Origin: Fen-1058 sp964398185
GTDB taxonomy: Bacteria; Chloroflexota; Anaerolineae; Fen-1058
Length of the DNA stretch: 64,000 nucleotides
Assembly (NCBI GenBank): GCA_964398185.1
Contig: CAYNML010000008.1
Span: forward strand, 1 to 64,000
Direction of reading: 5' to 3'
Below are positions 17,601 to 27,090 of the stretch, piece after piece (within the stretch, counting starts at the first letter, position 1; every line of letters begins with the position of its first letter). The position numbers were made by a program, and so were the translations under genes. The notes under the pieces were generated by a model. That model had not been told where the DNA came from, ran no database searches, and saw only the letters and a program-made list of their open reading frames with translations.

Positions 17601-20600
17601 ATGAGCTGCGCGTTGGTGGCGCGCACCAGCTGCTGGCTCATGGTTTCCAGCACCTGGTTGAATTCCAGCGAAGACGAGATGGCCTGCCCGGCTTCGTACA
17701 ACAATGATTGATCTTGCAGCCGGCGGCGCGTCTCTTCGTACAAGCGCGCATTCTCAATCGCCACCGCCGACTGCGCAGCAAAAGCCAGCAAGCGCTCGGC
17801 GTGGGCATTCGTAAAGAAACCCGGCGCGGCGCTGTCCAGATTAAAGAAGCCGATAACCTGATTGCGCGTCACCAGTGGCGCGCACAAATACGACCGTACC
17901 CAGGCCGTCTGCGGCGTCTCCACCCAGCCGGCATACTGGCGCGTATCGCTGACAATCAACGTCCGGCCTGTGTCCAGCACCTGCCGCAAATTGATCGTAT
18001 CGCGCACCGCAAAGCGCAGCTGCATCACCGCCGCCGACAGGCCTGGCTCAATGCGGTCGTACCCCCGGCAGCGCACCACCTGCGCCTGACTGCCCGGTTC
18101 TTCAATCATCATGATGTTGGCTGCATCGTGCGGCACCACGCGGCCCACCTCGGTCAACATGCGTTCGAGCACGTCGCTCACGTTCAGCGTGCGCGCCAGC
18201 CCGGCCGACAGATCGCGCAAAGTCTCGGCCAGCGCGCGCTGGTCGCGCTCAGCCTCAAACAAACGCGCATTGTCAATCGCCACCGCCGCCTGATCGGCCA
18301 GCGTGGATAACACGACCAAATCCGTGTCGGTGAAACTGTGCGGCGTCGGCTTATCAGACGTCAACACTCCAATCAGCTGCCCGGCCACCACCAGCGGCAC
18401 CAGAATCATCGAGCGCAGCACCGGCACGCCCTCGGAGGCCACGTACCGTGGATCGTCCGCCACATCTGGAATGATCAGCGCGCGCGGATCGGCAATCACC
18501 TGGCCGACCAGACCCTCATTCGGCCCGAACTGCAGCTGGCTGATCGCGCTCAACTCATAGCCGGCTGTCTTCACCGGCGTGAAGCGGCCGTCTGCCGCCG
18601 GATTGCGCAGGAAGATGGTGGCATGATCACTGCCCATCAACTCGCAGGCCGCATCCAGCACAGTGGCCAGCAGCGCATCCAGGTCCAGCTTGGCGCTGAT
18701 GGAGCGCCCGACCTCGTTGAACAGGGTCAGATTGTTGAGCCGCTGCTGCAAGTCGGAGAACAGGCGCGCGTTCTCCACCGCCATCGCGGCCTGATTGGCG
18801 AACAGTTCCAACGTCTCGACGGTGGCCCGCCGTGGCACACGGCCATCGCTGGGATTGTCCACCGAGATATAGCCCAAGACCCGATCGCCCGTGCCGCGCA
18901 ATAACGTCAGCAGCATATCGTCCGGGTGCCAGTAGCCCGGCTGGCGCGGTTCGGTCGGGTTCGCGCCGGGCGCGTAGAACGTCTGCAAATCGGCCGTCGC
19001 CTCGCGCGACTCCAACGGCACGTAGTAACTCTGGCTGATGCGGAACCGGTCTTGCAGCGCGCCGCTAAATTGCGACCAGGCCGGCTGCGACTTCTTCATC
19101 TCTTCAAACTGCGCGAGGGGAATGCCGGCGGCGGCGACCAGGCGCGCCCGCGGCGGTTCGCCTTCCAGTAAATTCAGCACGGCAATGTCAAACCCCACCG
19201 TCTCCTGAATCGCGTGCACCACATCGTCCAGAATTTGATCGAGCGACTGATCGCTGCGGAAGGCCTGGCCAATCTGGAACAGGTTGGTCAACTGCTCGGC
19301 GCGGCGGCGCAGCAGCTCGCCGCGTGCGCGATACTCTTCCAGGCGCTGCGCATTGCCAATGGCGATAGCGGCCTGTGCGGCCAGCGCTTTCAAGAAGTTC
19401 ACGTGCTCGCTGGTAAACGCGTTGACCTGGCCGCTTTCCAGATTAATCACACCCACCACCGACTGGGCGTACTGGATCGGCACGGAGATTTCTGACTGAA
19501 TGCCCGGCCGCAGTTCCACGTAATCCGGAGTCTGCGTGATGTCGTTGGCCAGCACCGGCTCGCCGCTCTCAGCCGCTCGACCCGTAATGCCCTCGCCCAC
19601 CGGAATCGTGATGGCCGTCAGCTGCCGCGCCTCGGCAGGCGTCAGGCCCTGCGTAGCGCGCACTTCCAGCTGCCCGGTGTCAACGTTGATCATGCTGATG
19701 AAACCGTAGTCAGCCCCCGTCACTTGCAGCCCTTCTGACAGCACCACGCCGAAGATCCGATCGGGCTCCAGAGTGGAGTTGAGTTCCTGGCTGATGGCCG
19801 AGAGCGCCGTGAGTTCTTCCACCCGCTCGCTCAACTGCACGTCTGTCAACTGATACAGGCGCGCATTGGCCAGGGCAATGCCGGTCTGGCTGGCGATGGC
19901 TTGCAGCAGGTTCAGATCATTCTCGTCAAAGGCGAGCTCGTTCTCCATGTGCTGCACGACCAGGCTGCCCAGCACCCGCTCGCCCGTAATCATGGGAGCG
20001 CCCATCCACGCCTGCGCCTGCCGTGACGTGGCAACGTTCAGCACCTCGATCCCCAACTTGGCCGCTTCGACAGTGACATCCCCGCGCAGCAACAGCGGCT
20101 GGCGCTGGCGGCACACATAGAACGTCAGCGTGTTCAGGCCGCGCCGTTTCTCCAGCGTCTCATACAGCTTGCCCTCTTCGTACAGGCGCCGGAAGGTAAT
20201 CTCATCCTCGGCCTCGTCGTAGTAGGCCACAAACATCGAGCGCGCATCAAGCATGAGGTTGAGCTGCTCGTACAGCACGTCCAGCACTTCGTCTTCGTGC
20301 AGCGCCGCCGAGATGGCACGCCCGATATCGCTCAGGCGGCTTAGCTGCACCAGGCGGCGCTGGGTCTCGGCGTACAGGCGCGCATTCACCAACGCAATCC
20401 CGGCCTGATTGGCGATGGACTGCAGCAGGTTAAGATCGTTTTGATCATACGCAAAGGCGTCGTCGTAATGCTGGAGGGACAGCATGCCCAGCACATCGTC
20501 ACCGCTGATCATGGGCACGCCCATCCAGGTCTTGGAGACGGCCGTGTTGGGCGTGACGCGCGCCTCAATGCCGAGCTTGGCGGCTTCACCGATCACATCG

Positions 20601-22855
20601 CCGCGCAGCAACAGCGGGCGGCGCTGGCGGCAGACGTAGAAAGTCAGCGTGTTGCCGCCCTGCTGGCGGCGCGTGGTGACCTGCGACAAGTCCACCTGGC
20701 GGCCCGCTTCGTAGGCGCGCAGGAATGTAATGGTGTCGCGGTTGGCGTCATACGCAACAATGTGCATGGTCCGCGCCTCGATGACGCGGTTGACTTGCAC
20801 ATACAACGCGTCCAGCACCTGTTCTTCATCCAGCGCCGCGGAAATCGAGCGGCCAATTTCACCCAGCGAACTGAGCTGGCCGATACGGCGCTGTTGTTCG
20901 GCTGAAAGGCGGAAGTTTTCCAGCGCCTCGGCCAGCAGCGTGACCACGGTACTTAAGCGCTGCTGATCGGCTTCCGTAAACGGATCAATCGCACGCCTGG
21001 CCACATACATTTCGCCGATGCTGCGATCGCGCACCACCAGCGGCGCGGCCAGCAGCGAGCGCACCTGGTACCGCTCAATAAACGGACGATAGTAGGACAC
21101 CACGCGCTTGTCGTTCAGCGCGTCGTCGGTGCGGAACACCGCGCGCAGCCGAAACACCGCTGAGTCGAAATCGGGTTCAGCGCCTGCAATGCGGAAATCG
21201 CGGGCGGAATCCGGCAGATCGCCAAACGAAGCCGCCAGCAGCGGCTCCAGCACATTCGCGTCGGGGTTATACAGCATCGCCAGGCCCAGATCGGCCTTGA
21301 CCAGTTTGCCAATCTCCGCCATCAGGCGGTGCAGCAGTTCGTCGGTGGGCAGCGCCGAAGAGGCGATGGCTGAGATGCGGAACAGCGTGGCCGACTCGTC
21401 CGCGCGGCGGCGCGTCTCAGCAAAGAGTTGTGCGTTCTGAATCGCCACGGCCGATTGCGCGGCCACCGTTTGCAGGGTTTCCAGGTGGCTGTCTGAAAAA
21501 GACTCCGGCGCCAGGGACGCCAGCTCGATCGTGCCGACGAATTGCTCGCTGGCAATCAGCGGGGCGGCACAGATCGATCGGGCGGGGAAGTCCCGCGGCT
21601 CCAACTTCGATCGCACCTCACTGGTCGCCAGATCTTTCACCAACAGCGGTTGGCGCTGGCGCGCCAGCCAGCCCGTAATGCCCTCATCCAGTCGATAGAC
21701 TTCGCCTGCCGCGCGGACGTACTGCGCGTGCTGCGGATCGAAGCCCCGGCCGCGCGTGCGCAAGACAGTCTTGTCTTCGTCCCACAAATTGATCTCGCCC
21801 AGATCGTACGGGATGAGCGTGCGGATGGAAGCCAGAATCGAGTTGAGCGTGGTGTCCAGGTCAAGCGACAGGTTGATGGTGCGGTTGATTTCGGCGACCA
21901 GCGCCATTTCCTGCGCGCGCCGCCGCTCGACTTCATACAACTGCGCGTTCTTGATGGCCACCGCCGACTGGTCGGCAAAGCTGGACAGCAAGCGTTGTTC
22001 TTCGCGCGTGAAGGCCGGTGTGCCGGGGCGCGTGGAAACCTGCAACACACCGACGACGACGCCGTCGTCCACCAGCGGCAGGTTCATGACGGCGGCCACA
22101 TCGCGGTCATGCTCCCATTTGGCGACGAAACGTTGATCGGCTTGCGCGTTGGCGAGGAACAGGGGTTTGTTCTCACGCGCCGTCCAGCCGACGACGCCCT
22201 CACCCACTTCATAGCCCACCGCAGGCCGGGGCAGACCTTCAAAATCCCACCAGCCGCGCAAGGCCAGCATGCGCCGCGTGTCATCGAGAACGTAGATGGA
22301 ACAACGATCGGCGCCAGCCGTGCCAGCTGATTCGCGCGCCAGGTTATCGAGCACGTTCTCCAGATCCAGCGAGGTGATGGCCCGCCCGGATTTCAAGAGC
22401 GACGACATTTCACGCACGCGGCGCTGCGCCGACTGATACTGCTCCTCGCGTTCGCGCACCGCTTCCGTCGTGCTGGTCTGCGCTACTTGCAGCTTGGAAG
22501 CCAGATCATTGAACTCGTCAGCCAGGAATTCGAGATCGTCGCCGGTCGTGACACCCTTGATGCGCACATCGAACTTGCCCGCCGCCAGCTGCGTCGCGCC
22601 GTGCCGCAAGGTGGCTAACGGGTGGACCACTCGCCGTGAAATGTAAAACCCGGAAAGGATGATCGTCACCAGCAGGATCAACGCTAACACCAGGCCGGTG
22701 ATGATGACGTTAGTGATCGCGCCGTTGATGCTGAAGAAAATCATCAGCGCCGCCATCGCCAGGGCCAACGCCGCGCCGAGGACATACAGCCCCCAAAGCC
22801 GCGCGCCGGTCCGCCCCAGTATTTGATTCACATTTGCCTGCTTCGCTTTTGCCAC
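14654..22855 (-). CDS. Giant multi-GAF hybrid sensor histidine kinase
   Basis: A 2,733-residue membrane-anchored kinase. Two N-terminal helices (about 18-70) with hardly any extracytoplasmic loop are followed by HAMP. Then come about eleven GAF modules (about 158-2077) separated by helical linkers ending in variants of AVAIENARLY. Modules 4 and 5 are recent duplicates sharing LTFYVCRQRxPLLLRGDV. The C-terminal part holds PAS (about 2095-2200), HisKA with the phospho-His in FISTVSHELRTP (about 2230), HATPase_c (N box NLVSNAYQY, then DTGIGI and GTGLGLAIV) and two receivers (about 2483-2595 and 2602-2720). All kinase motifs are intact. Sensing is presumably cytoplasmic, through many small ligands or redox groups bound by the GAFs. 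The receiver at 14234 is the likely partner. Confidence 0.93.
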   Translation of the reverse strand: MAKAKQANVNQILGRTGARLWGLYVLGAALALAMAALMIFFSINGAITNVIITGLVLALILLVTIILSGFYISRRVVHPLATLRHGATQLAAGKFDVRIKGVTTGDDLEFLADEFNDLASKLQVAQTSTTEAVREREEQYQSAQRRVREMSSLLKSGRAITSLDLENVLDNLARESAGTAGADRCSIYVLDDTRRMLALRGWWDFEGLPRPAVGYEVGEGVVGWTARENKPLFLANAQADQRFVAKWEHDRDVAAVMNLPLVDDGVVVGVLQVSTRPGTPAFTREEQRLLSSFADQSAVAIKNAQLYEVERRRAQEMALVAEINRTINLSLDLDTTLNSILASIRTLIPYDLGEINLWDEDKTVLRTRGRGFDPQHAQYVRAAGEVYRLDEGITGWLARQRQPLLVKDLATSEVRSKLEPRDFPARSICAAPLIASEQFVGTIELASLAPESFSDSHLETLQTVAAQSAVAIQNAQLFAETRRRADESATLFRISAIASSALPTDELLHRLMAEIGKLVKADLGLAMLYNPDANVLEPLLAASFGDLPDSARDFRIAGAEPDFDSAVFRLRAVFRTDDALNDKRVVSYYRPFIERYQVRSLLAAPLVVRDRSIGEMYVARRAIDPFTEADQQRLSTVVTLLAEALENFRLSAEQQRRIGQLSSLGEIGRSISAALDEEQVLDALYVQVNRVIEARTMHIVAYDANRDTITFLRAYEAGRQVDLSQVTTRRQQGGNTLTFYVCRQRRPLLLRGDVIGEAAKLGIEARVTPNTAVSKTWMGVPMISGDDVLGMLSLQHYDDAFAYDQNDLNLLQSIANQAGIALVNARLYAETQRRLVQLSRLSDIGRAISAALHEDEVLDVLYEQLNLMLDARSMFVAYYDEAEDEITFRRLYEEGKLYETLEKRRGLNTLTFYVCRQRQPLLLRGDVTVEAAKLGIEVLNVATSRQAQAWMGAPMITGERVLGSLVVQHMENELAFDENDLNLLQAIASQTGIALANARLYQLTDVQLSERVEELTALSAISQELNSTLEPDRIFGVVLSEGLQVTGADYGFISMINVDTGQLEVRATQGLTPAEARQLTAITIPVGEGITGRAAESGEPVLANDITQTPDYVELRPGIQSEISVPIQYAQSVVGVINLESGQVNAFTSEHVNFLKALAAQAAIAIGNAQRLEEYRARGELLRRRAEQLTNLFQIGQAFRSDQSLDQILDDVVHAIQETVGFDIAVLNLLEGEPPRARLVAAAGIPLAQFEEMKKSQPAWSQFSGALQDRFRISQSYYVPLESREATADLQTFYAPGANPTEPRQPGYWHPDDMLLTLLRGTGDRVLGYISVDNPSDGRVPRRATVETLELFANQAAMAVENARLFSDLQQRLNNLTLFNEVGRSISAKLDLDALLATVLDAACELMGSDHATIFLRNPAADGRFTPVKTAGYELSAISQLQFGPNEGLVGQVIADPRALIIPDVADDPRYVASEGVPVLRSMILVPLVVAGQLIGVLTSDKPTPHSFTDTDLVVLSTLADQAAVAIDNARLFEAERDQRALAETLRDLSAGLARTLNVSDVLERMLTEVGRVVPHDAANIMMIEEPGSQAQVVRCRGYDRIEPGLSAAVMQLRFAVRDTINLRQVLDTGRTLIVSDTRQYAGWVETPQTAWVRSYLCAPLVTRNQVIGFFNLDSAAPGFFTNAHAERLLAFAAQSAVAIENARLYEETRRRLQDQSLLYEAGQAISSSLEFNQVLETMSQQLVRATNAQLILIQMWDRSTDQVRTIYQKLRTMEGLENLDLLEKPFAPTDYLKVAQYLRDRRNISLRLNDDELDPLLRARMQEIGLLWTVEVPIVSRDEVLGLVRLGDTRFDRLLSDSEVQLIETLINQAAVAMSNARLYDQIFKFTQELEGRVEERTRELARANEDLKMERDQVETLFRIASELSTSLDLDRVLNRALELVVVAAGATHGSILLVDPQTDVLVARAVLGGDRIPSMGKPTPFRRGEGLAGWAIVNRQSAIIPDVYDDPRWVEHDERVRKYRSALVVPLSVSDDVLGAMLLLHNDTDYFKDFHLRMVSAASSQVATAINNAELYRYIREQAELLGGMLRAQQVEGSKSQAILESVTDGVMVSDGNGRVILFNAAAERILDIKRDEAVGRAIDDMLGLYAAQGGKWLQQVREWHASAEARRRTPVLSQRIDLKAEKRYITVTVAPVTMSDEYLGSVSVFRDITAEVEADRAKTEFISTVSHELRTPMTSIKGYADLLLIGAAGAVNENQQRFLSVIKSNADRLSVLVNDLLDISRIESGRVKLELKPIAIEPLLEAVITSLHSRFDEKHLTVQVALPDGDLPRVLADRDRAMQIFTNLVSNAYQYTPPGGSVTVSAHDEGEFIRIDVADTGIGIAPDSQGKVFERFYRVDDPNVNEFPGTGLGLAIVKSLVEMHEGRIWLHSEVGRGTTFSVTLRAVREAPPAVEVLPPPSTTMETKAAAEEREPAIDLNGHDRHVLVVEDDRDIAELIGRHLTSHGYEVSIAGRAAEALEKARARRPSLITLDIYLPDADGFELLQQLKNDPATNDIPVVIVSVMGDQREGLRLGAVDYLTKPIDPLRLVSAVNRVLHGSGKVLVVDDDRDTRDLLQTALEQRGFAVVLTSSGKRALTLARQERPNLILLDLKLPGMDGYEVLQRLKSMPETAEIPVVIITGSLTDEELKHQKLLSLGAARFMTKPFAVDELVYEIGVLVTNRSLVEPVSHS

Positions 22856-22923
22856 GGCCCGCTATCCTGCGCTGGTAAAAGGCAGCCCCTTACCGTTGCG
22901 CCGTCTCGCCCGGTATGTCCGGC

Positions 22924-23814
22924 TTAACTGCATGCCTTACGCCGCAATTCCGCCGACACTTCGGTAATCTCGCGGATGTCGGTAAATTCGTAGTCCTTGG
23001 CCAGCACCACGCCCACGCATAACTTCATCAGCGGCGCATGCCGCTCCGTGCCGTCGGCATCCTTCACCAGGATGTAACCGCGCTCGCGATCTTTGAACGA
23101 GTAGTGCGAACCGATCTCTTGATTGAACCGCTGGGTAACCGCTTCGGCCAGGCCGGCGGCTTTGTCCTGGGTGGTGATGAGGATGAAATCGTCGCCGCCA
23201 ATGTGGCCGATAAAATCATCGGGGCCGCCCAACTTGTCGTCCACCTCGCCCAGCAAGAGCGCCGTGAAGCGCAGCACCTCGTCGCCGGCCACAAAGCCCG
23301 ATACATCCGTGAACGAATCGAAATCATTGATGCCCACATACAGCAAGCCCCAATCCTTGCGCCGCATCAAGCCGCGCAGCTGCTCTTCGATCATCTTGCC
23401 GCTCGACAGGCCGGTGGTGGGGCTGGTCAGGTTTTCGCGCTCGGCGCGGCGCATGGCCCCCTGCACACGCAGCCGCAGCTCTTCAATATCGAACGGCTTG
23501 GTGATGTAATCGTCTGCGCCCAGTTCCAGGCCCGCAATGCGATCGCTGCGTTCGTCCTTCTGGGTGAGAAAGATGATCGGAACGTGGCTGGTCCGCAGGG
23601 TGCGGCGCAGCCGCGTGCAGACTTCATAGCCGTCGATATCCGGCAGCATGATGTCCAGGACGATCACGTTGGGCAGCTGCTTGCGCGTGCGCTCCAACGC
23701 GTCGTTGCCGCGCCCGGCCACCGTGACTTCATAGCCCTGCGCGCTGAAGTAGATCTTCAGCATGTTGGAGATGTCATTGTCATCTTCCACAACCAGGATG
23801 CGGCCCTTGCTCAT
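22924..23814 (-). CDS. Response regulator with GGDEF-like domain
   Basis: A 296-residue protein with a receiver domain (1-120, phosphoacceptor Asp54, Lys in TKPF) followed by a GGDEF-family domain (about 130-290). The signature reads HIGGDDFIL (GGDDF at 206-210) instead of RYGGDEF, so the catalytic Glu is Asp. Cyclic-di-GMP synthesis may be weak or absent, and the domain may instead bind GTP. It precedes the giant kinase gene on the same strand, about 70 bases away, suggesting control by that kinase. Confidence 0.88.
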   Translation of the reverse strand: MSKGRILVVEDDNDISNMLKIYFSAQGYEVTVAGRGNDALERTRKQLPNVIVLDIMLPDIDGYEVCTRLRRTLRTSHVPIIFLTQKDERSDRIAGLELGADDYITKPFDIEELRLRVQGAMRRAERENLTSPTTGLSSGKMIEEQLRGLMRRKDWGLLYVGINDFDSFTDVSGFVAGDEVLRFTALLLGEVDDKLGGPDDFIGHIGGDDFILITTQDKAAGLAEAVTQRFNQEIGSHYSFKDRERGYILVKDADGTERHAPLMKLCVGVVLAKDYEFTDIREITEVSAELRRKACS

Positions 23815-23839
23815 ACGTCACCTCGTGATGGATGAAAAC

Positions 23840-24937
23840 TTAAATGGCAACCGCTGCCTGCCGGGCGCGCCCGGCGTTACGGCGAATGCGCTCAATTTCG
23901 GCGTCCGGCACGGCGTGCTCAAATGAACGGAACCCGGCCAGCTTGAATCCATGCCGCCGGGCGATTGCGGCGATTTCCTTGCACTGCGCCACGGTCAGAT
24001 CCTTGCCCAGCGAGTAATTTTCATAGCGGCCTTCCAGCGCCAGCGCGATGGTTTCGGCCATGCAGGCATAGGACGTTTTGGGCGGAAAACCAAAATCAAA
24101 ATTGAAACTGGCCTCCGCTCCCGGGATCTCCACCAGCCCGCCTTCAAACACAAACACATCGTCACGCTGCTCGGCGACGGCCTTGCTCACATCGCGCGGG
24201 CGGGCCACGTCGCACACCACCGCGCCTGACTTCAAATGCTGCGGCTGCACAATCGCCTCCACGGCGGAAGTCACCGTCAACACCAGATCAGCCTGCCGCA
24301 GCATGTCGAGATCGTTCGTCACCAGCACCTCAGCGCCGGCCGCTTCGCAACGGGCTTTGATCTCGGCCAGCCGATCGAACCGCTTGCCGATCAGGACGAT
24401 GTGCGGCACATCCTCGGCCAGCATTTCGGCGGCCACTGCCCCGATCGCGCCGGTGGCGCCGACCACGGCCAGCGTCGCCTGCGCCAGATCGATCGCCATG
24501 ATGTCAGCCGCCTGCTTCATCGCCTCGACCGCGCTCGCCACGGTGTAACTGTCGCCCGTCGTCACCGGCACCTTCACGCTGCGACTGATCGTCACGCCGC
24601 CATCGCCCACCACTGACGTGTACGCGCCCAGCCCCACTAACTTCGCGCCCAACTTTTCGGCCAGCTGTGCTGTGGCAATCACCTTGCGATACACCGTCTG
24701 GGGCGGCAGGGTCATCATGCGCTGCGGCGTGAACGGACACGCCACAAACCAGCCCTCGACTTCCTTCCCCGTCGCCGCCGAACGCACTCCGGTGATGTGC
24801 GAAATATACAGCGGCGGAAAGAACCGCGAAAGAAAGTTGATGGCCGGCACCGGTAGCATCTTGCCCAACACTGGAAACTTCCGCTTCACGTCCCGCTTGG
24901 GATCGAGCGGATGAATAATAAAGGCAAAATTATCCAC
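23840..24937 (-). CDS. Acyl-ACP reductase (AAR)-like dehydrogenase
   Basis: A 365-residue protein resembling cyanobacterial long-chain acyl-ACP reductase, which makes fatty aldehydes from acyl-ACP with NADPH. Visible features are the Rossmann motif VVGATGAIGA (about 158-167), the TTGDSYT stretch before it, and a Cys (292) in YACMAET. From memory, that Cys aligns with the catalytic Cys of AAR. The start is GTG. No aldehyde decarbonylase is encoded here, so alkane synthesis is not implied. It is more likely part of lipid or ether-lipid metabolism, possibly with the beta-helix protein upstream. Confidence 0.75.
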   Translation of the reverse strand: MDNFAFIIHPLDPKRDVKRKFPVLGKMLPVPAINFLSRFFPPLYISHITGVRSAATGKEVEGWFVACPFTPQRMMTLPPQTVYRKVIATAQLAEKLGAKLVGLGAYTSVVGDGGVTISRSVKVPVTTGDSYTVASAVEAMKQAADIMAIDLAQATLAVVGATGAIGAVAAEMLAEDVPHIVLIGKRFDRLAEIKARCEAAGAEVLVTNDLDMLRQADLVLTVTSAVEAIVQPQHLKSGAVVCDVARPRDVSKAVAEQRDDVFVFEGGLVEIPGAEASFNFDFGFPPKTSYACMAETIALALEGRYENYSLGKDLTVAQCKEIAAIARRHGFKLAGFRSFEHAVPDAEIERIRRNAGRARQAAVAI

Positions 24938-25010
24938 GAATAAATCTGCTCACAATCATTATTGTAGAACCAGCCGCCTGCTCCGTCGTTACGGCTGCGT
25001 TACGGTTTGA

Positions 25011-26330
25011 TTAGTGGTACGCCGGCGGGTGCAGCTCCGCCCCGTTGGGCAATTTCCAGTGATCGCTGTCGGCGTAACTGACGTTGTGCGTCAAAACCTT
25101 CTCCGCGCGCGAGCCGACCAGCAGCACATCCGATTCAATGGTGCGCGCCGGAAAGACGATCAGCCCCGAGCCCAGGCGGCAGTTATGCCCTACGCAACCG
25201 CCAATTACCGGCAGATTGATCTCCACCAACTGATCCTTGTAAAAGGTCTTGATGGGCCGCGGCACCAGATTGAAATCGGTGAACGTCGAACCCGCGCCGA
25301 TAAACGAGTCGCGTCCCACCACGCACATTTGCAGGCAGGTGTTCTGCGCCACCATCGAGTTCTCCATCAACGTGGTCATGAACAGCGACGCGCGAAACGG
25401 CAGGAAACTGCCGTCGCCCACCACGCTGAGCATGACCTGGCACCCCTGCCCCACCGAAACATTACTGCCGATGATGCTGTTGTCGATTACGGCGCCCGGA
25501 CCGATGAAGACATTGTCGCCAATCGTGGTGGGGCCGCGGATCACCGCTGACGGATCGATCCGCACGTCCTTGCCCATCTTCACCACGCGTGAATGCGACA
25601 GCACATTATGCCGCTCGATCAAGGCCCGCCAGATCAACCTGACTTTGGGCATGGCGCGTTCCATGATGTGCTCGAAACGCGCCCCTTCAGCGAATACGCC
25701 AAAAGTCGTATTCGCAATGAAGAGGTGAATCCAGTGTTCGATCGACAGGAAGGCCCGGCGCGGCACCTGGTACGTCAGATCGCCTTGATTGGGCGCCATG
25801 TACTTGGGCACGTTATAGTAGCCGATCTCTTTCGAGAGTGTATCGACCACCAGCGGGCGCACTTTGGTTTCACGGCCATACGGGAAGTACCACAGATCGG
25901 CGACCAGCAGCTCGCCGTCCGTGAAGCCCTTCTCTGGCCGGATGCCGCTTTGCAGCGGCAGCGCATGTACCCTGATTGCCGGATCGTTGGGCGAAAACGC
26001 CACCCGGCACGCTTTGCCCAGGCGGCGCGCGCGCTGCAAGAAATGATCAATGAAGGCCTGATCGAAAAACAGGTTGTCCCGGTAAACGATTGTTTCCACC
26101 CGATCATCCGGCATCGCCTCGATGGCCGTAATCTCGCGTTCTTCGCGCGTATAGGGCGCCAGCACATCGCGCTGATACAGCCACAGCCGCTTGTTCAAAA
26201 TGCGCAGTTCGCGGGCTTCTTCGTTGAACGGCGCCAGCTTGCGGGTATCGCGGATGACCAGGCGGCGCAGGGTGCGTTGTTCTTTGACTGGCATAGGCAC
26301 TGGGAAGGCTTGCCAATACGGGGGCAACAT
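25011..26330 (-). CDS. Left-handed beta-helix (hexapeptide repeat) protein
   Basis: A 439-residue protein. The N-terminal half (about 1-240) is a mixed domain with aromatic-rich stretches and is not recognised. The C-terminal part (about 245-420) is a left-handed parallel beta-helix with [LIV]-G-x4 hexapeptides, for example VRIDPSAVIRGPTTIG, NVFIGPGAVI and IIGSNVSVG. Such domains occur in acyl- and acetyltransferases of the LpxA/LpxD and CysE groups and in sugar nucleotidyltransferases. Substrate unknown. It lies directly before the AAR homologue on the same strand, hinting at a joint role in acyl metabolism. Confidence 0.7.
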   Translation of the reverse strand: MLPPYWQAFPVPMPVKEQRTLRRLVIRDTRKLAPFNEEARELRILNKRLWLYQRDVLAPYTREEREITAIEAMPDDRVETIVYRDNLFFDQAFIDHFLQRARRLGKACRVAFSPNDPAIRVHALPLQSGIRPEKGFTDGELLVADLWYFPYGRETKVRPLVVDTLSKEIGYYNVPKYMAPNQGDLTYQVPRRAFLSIEHWIHLFIANTTFGVFAEGARFEHIMERAMPKVRLIWRALIERHNVLSHSRVVKMGKDVRIDPSAVIRGPTTIGDNVFIGPGAVIDNSIIGSNVSVGQGCQVMLSVVGDGSFLPFRASLFMTTLMENSMVAQNTCLQMCVVGRDSFIGAGSTFTDFNLVPRPIKTFYKDQLVEINLPVIGGCVGHNCRLGSGLIVFPARTIESDVLLVGSRAEKVLTHNVSYADSDHWKLPNGAELHPPAYH

Positions 26331-26395
26331 TTCAGGCGTGGGTCTGAGGAAAATCCAGCACTGTCGCTATCAACCACACTCCTTGTTGCCAGCCG

Positions 26396-26415
26396 GGCGG
26401 GCGACATGGCCCGCC
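26396..26415. repeat. Short intergenic hairpin
   Basis: A perfect inverted repeat GGCGGGC-gacatg-GCCCGCC lies between the V4R and beta-helix genes. There is no U-tract. It resembles one arm pair of the double-hairpin elements at 2363 and 5357. Confidence 0.55.
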
Positions 26416-26433
26416 TTCCTCCCGACCTCCCTT

Positions 26434-27075
26434 TCAATCCAGAGGACGTTTGTTGATAATGATGGTGCAGGTGGCCTCACCTTTGGCGATGCACTCGACT
26501 TCTTCCACATGGAAGCTCTTGCCGCTGCTGACCCAGTACAGGCTTTCCTGCAGGATACCCACGGCCAGGTGGCAGCACGGCTCGTCGGTGTGGCGCTTCC
26601 AACAGACCGGGCAGCGATCGATGATCCAGATGTAATGCTCGTCATCTTCGCTCAGGCGCACGATCTGATCGCTGAATTTGTTGAACGTTTCTGCAAAGAC
26701 TTCGATCCCGACCTTGACCTTCATGCCTAACGGCAGCAACCGGAAAGCCAGATCGGCGATGCCCAACACCGGTCCAAACTCCTTGATGCCATACTTGAAG
26801 CAGGCCCGACCGGCTCGTAACGCCAGCCCGCGCGCGCCGCGCGGGCCGTACATGTCTTCCAGAGCTTGCTGAATGGAACCGACCTCGTCGAAGGTAAACT
26901 GGCGGTCAAAGTTGTTCGGCGGATAATTATTGACGAGTGTCTTCAACCGCGCCAGGTTCAGGATGGCATTGACGCCATTACGCCCCATGACTTCTTCCAT
27001 CGCCAGCAGGATGATGCGCCCCATTTTATTGGGATAATAAAACTGCCGCTCGGTTGCCGCCAAGGGAGTATCCAT
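26434..27075 (-). CDS. V4R (4-vinyl reductase) domain protein
   Basis: A 213-residue protein whose C-terminal 80 residues match the V4R domain, a small-molecule-binding fold with conserved Cys residues. Seen here are RCPVCW, PCCHLAVG and a GEATCTI-type end. The N-terminal part (about 10-120) is helical and contains PNKMGRIILLAMEEVMG. V4R proteins bind hydrocarbons, heme or metal and often regulate signalling or tetrapyrrole enzymes. It is encoded in the same orientation as the GTPase and DUF4388 genes, only 15 bases from the hydrolase gene, so a sensory role is likely. Confidence 0.8.
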   Translation of the reverse strand: MDTPLAATERQFYYPNKMGRIILLAMEEVMGRNGVNAILNLARLKTLVNNYPPNNFDRQFTFDEVGSIQQALEDMYGPRGARGLALRAGRACFKYGIKEFGPVLGIADLAFRLLPLGMKVKVGIEVFAETFNKFSDQIVRLSEDDEHYIWIIDRCPVCWKRHTDEPCCHLAVGILQESLYWVSSGKSFHVEEVECIAKGEATCTIIINKRPLD

Positions 27076-27090
27076 ATCGTCCTACAGGAT

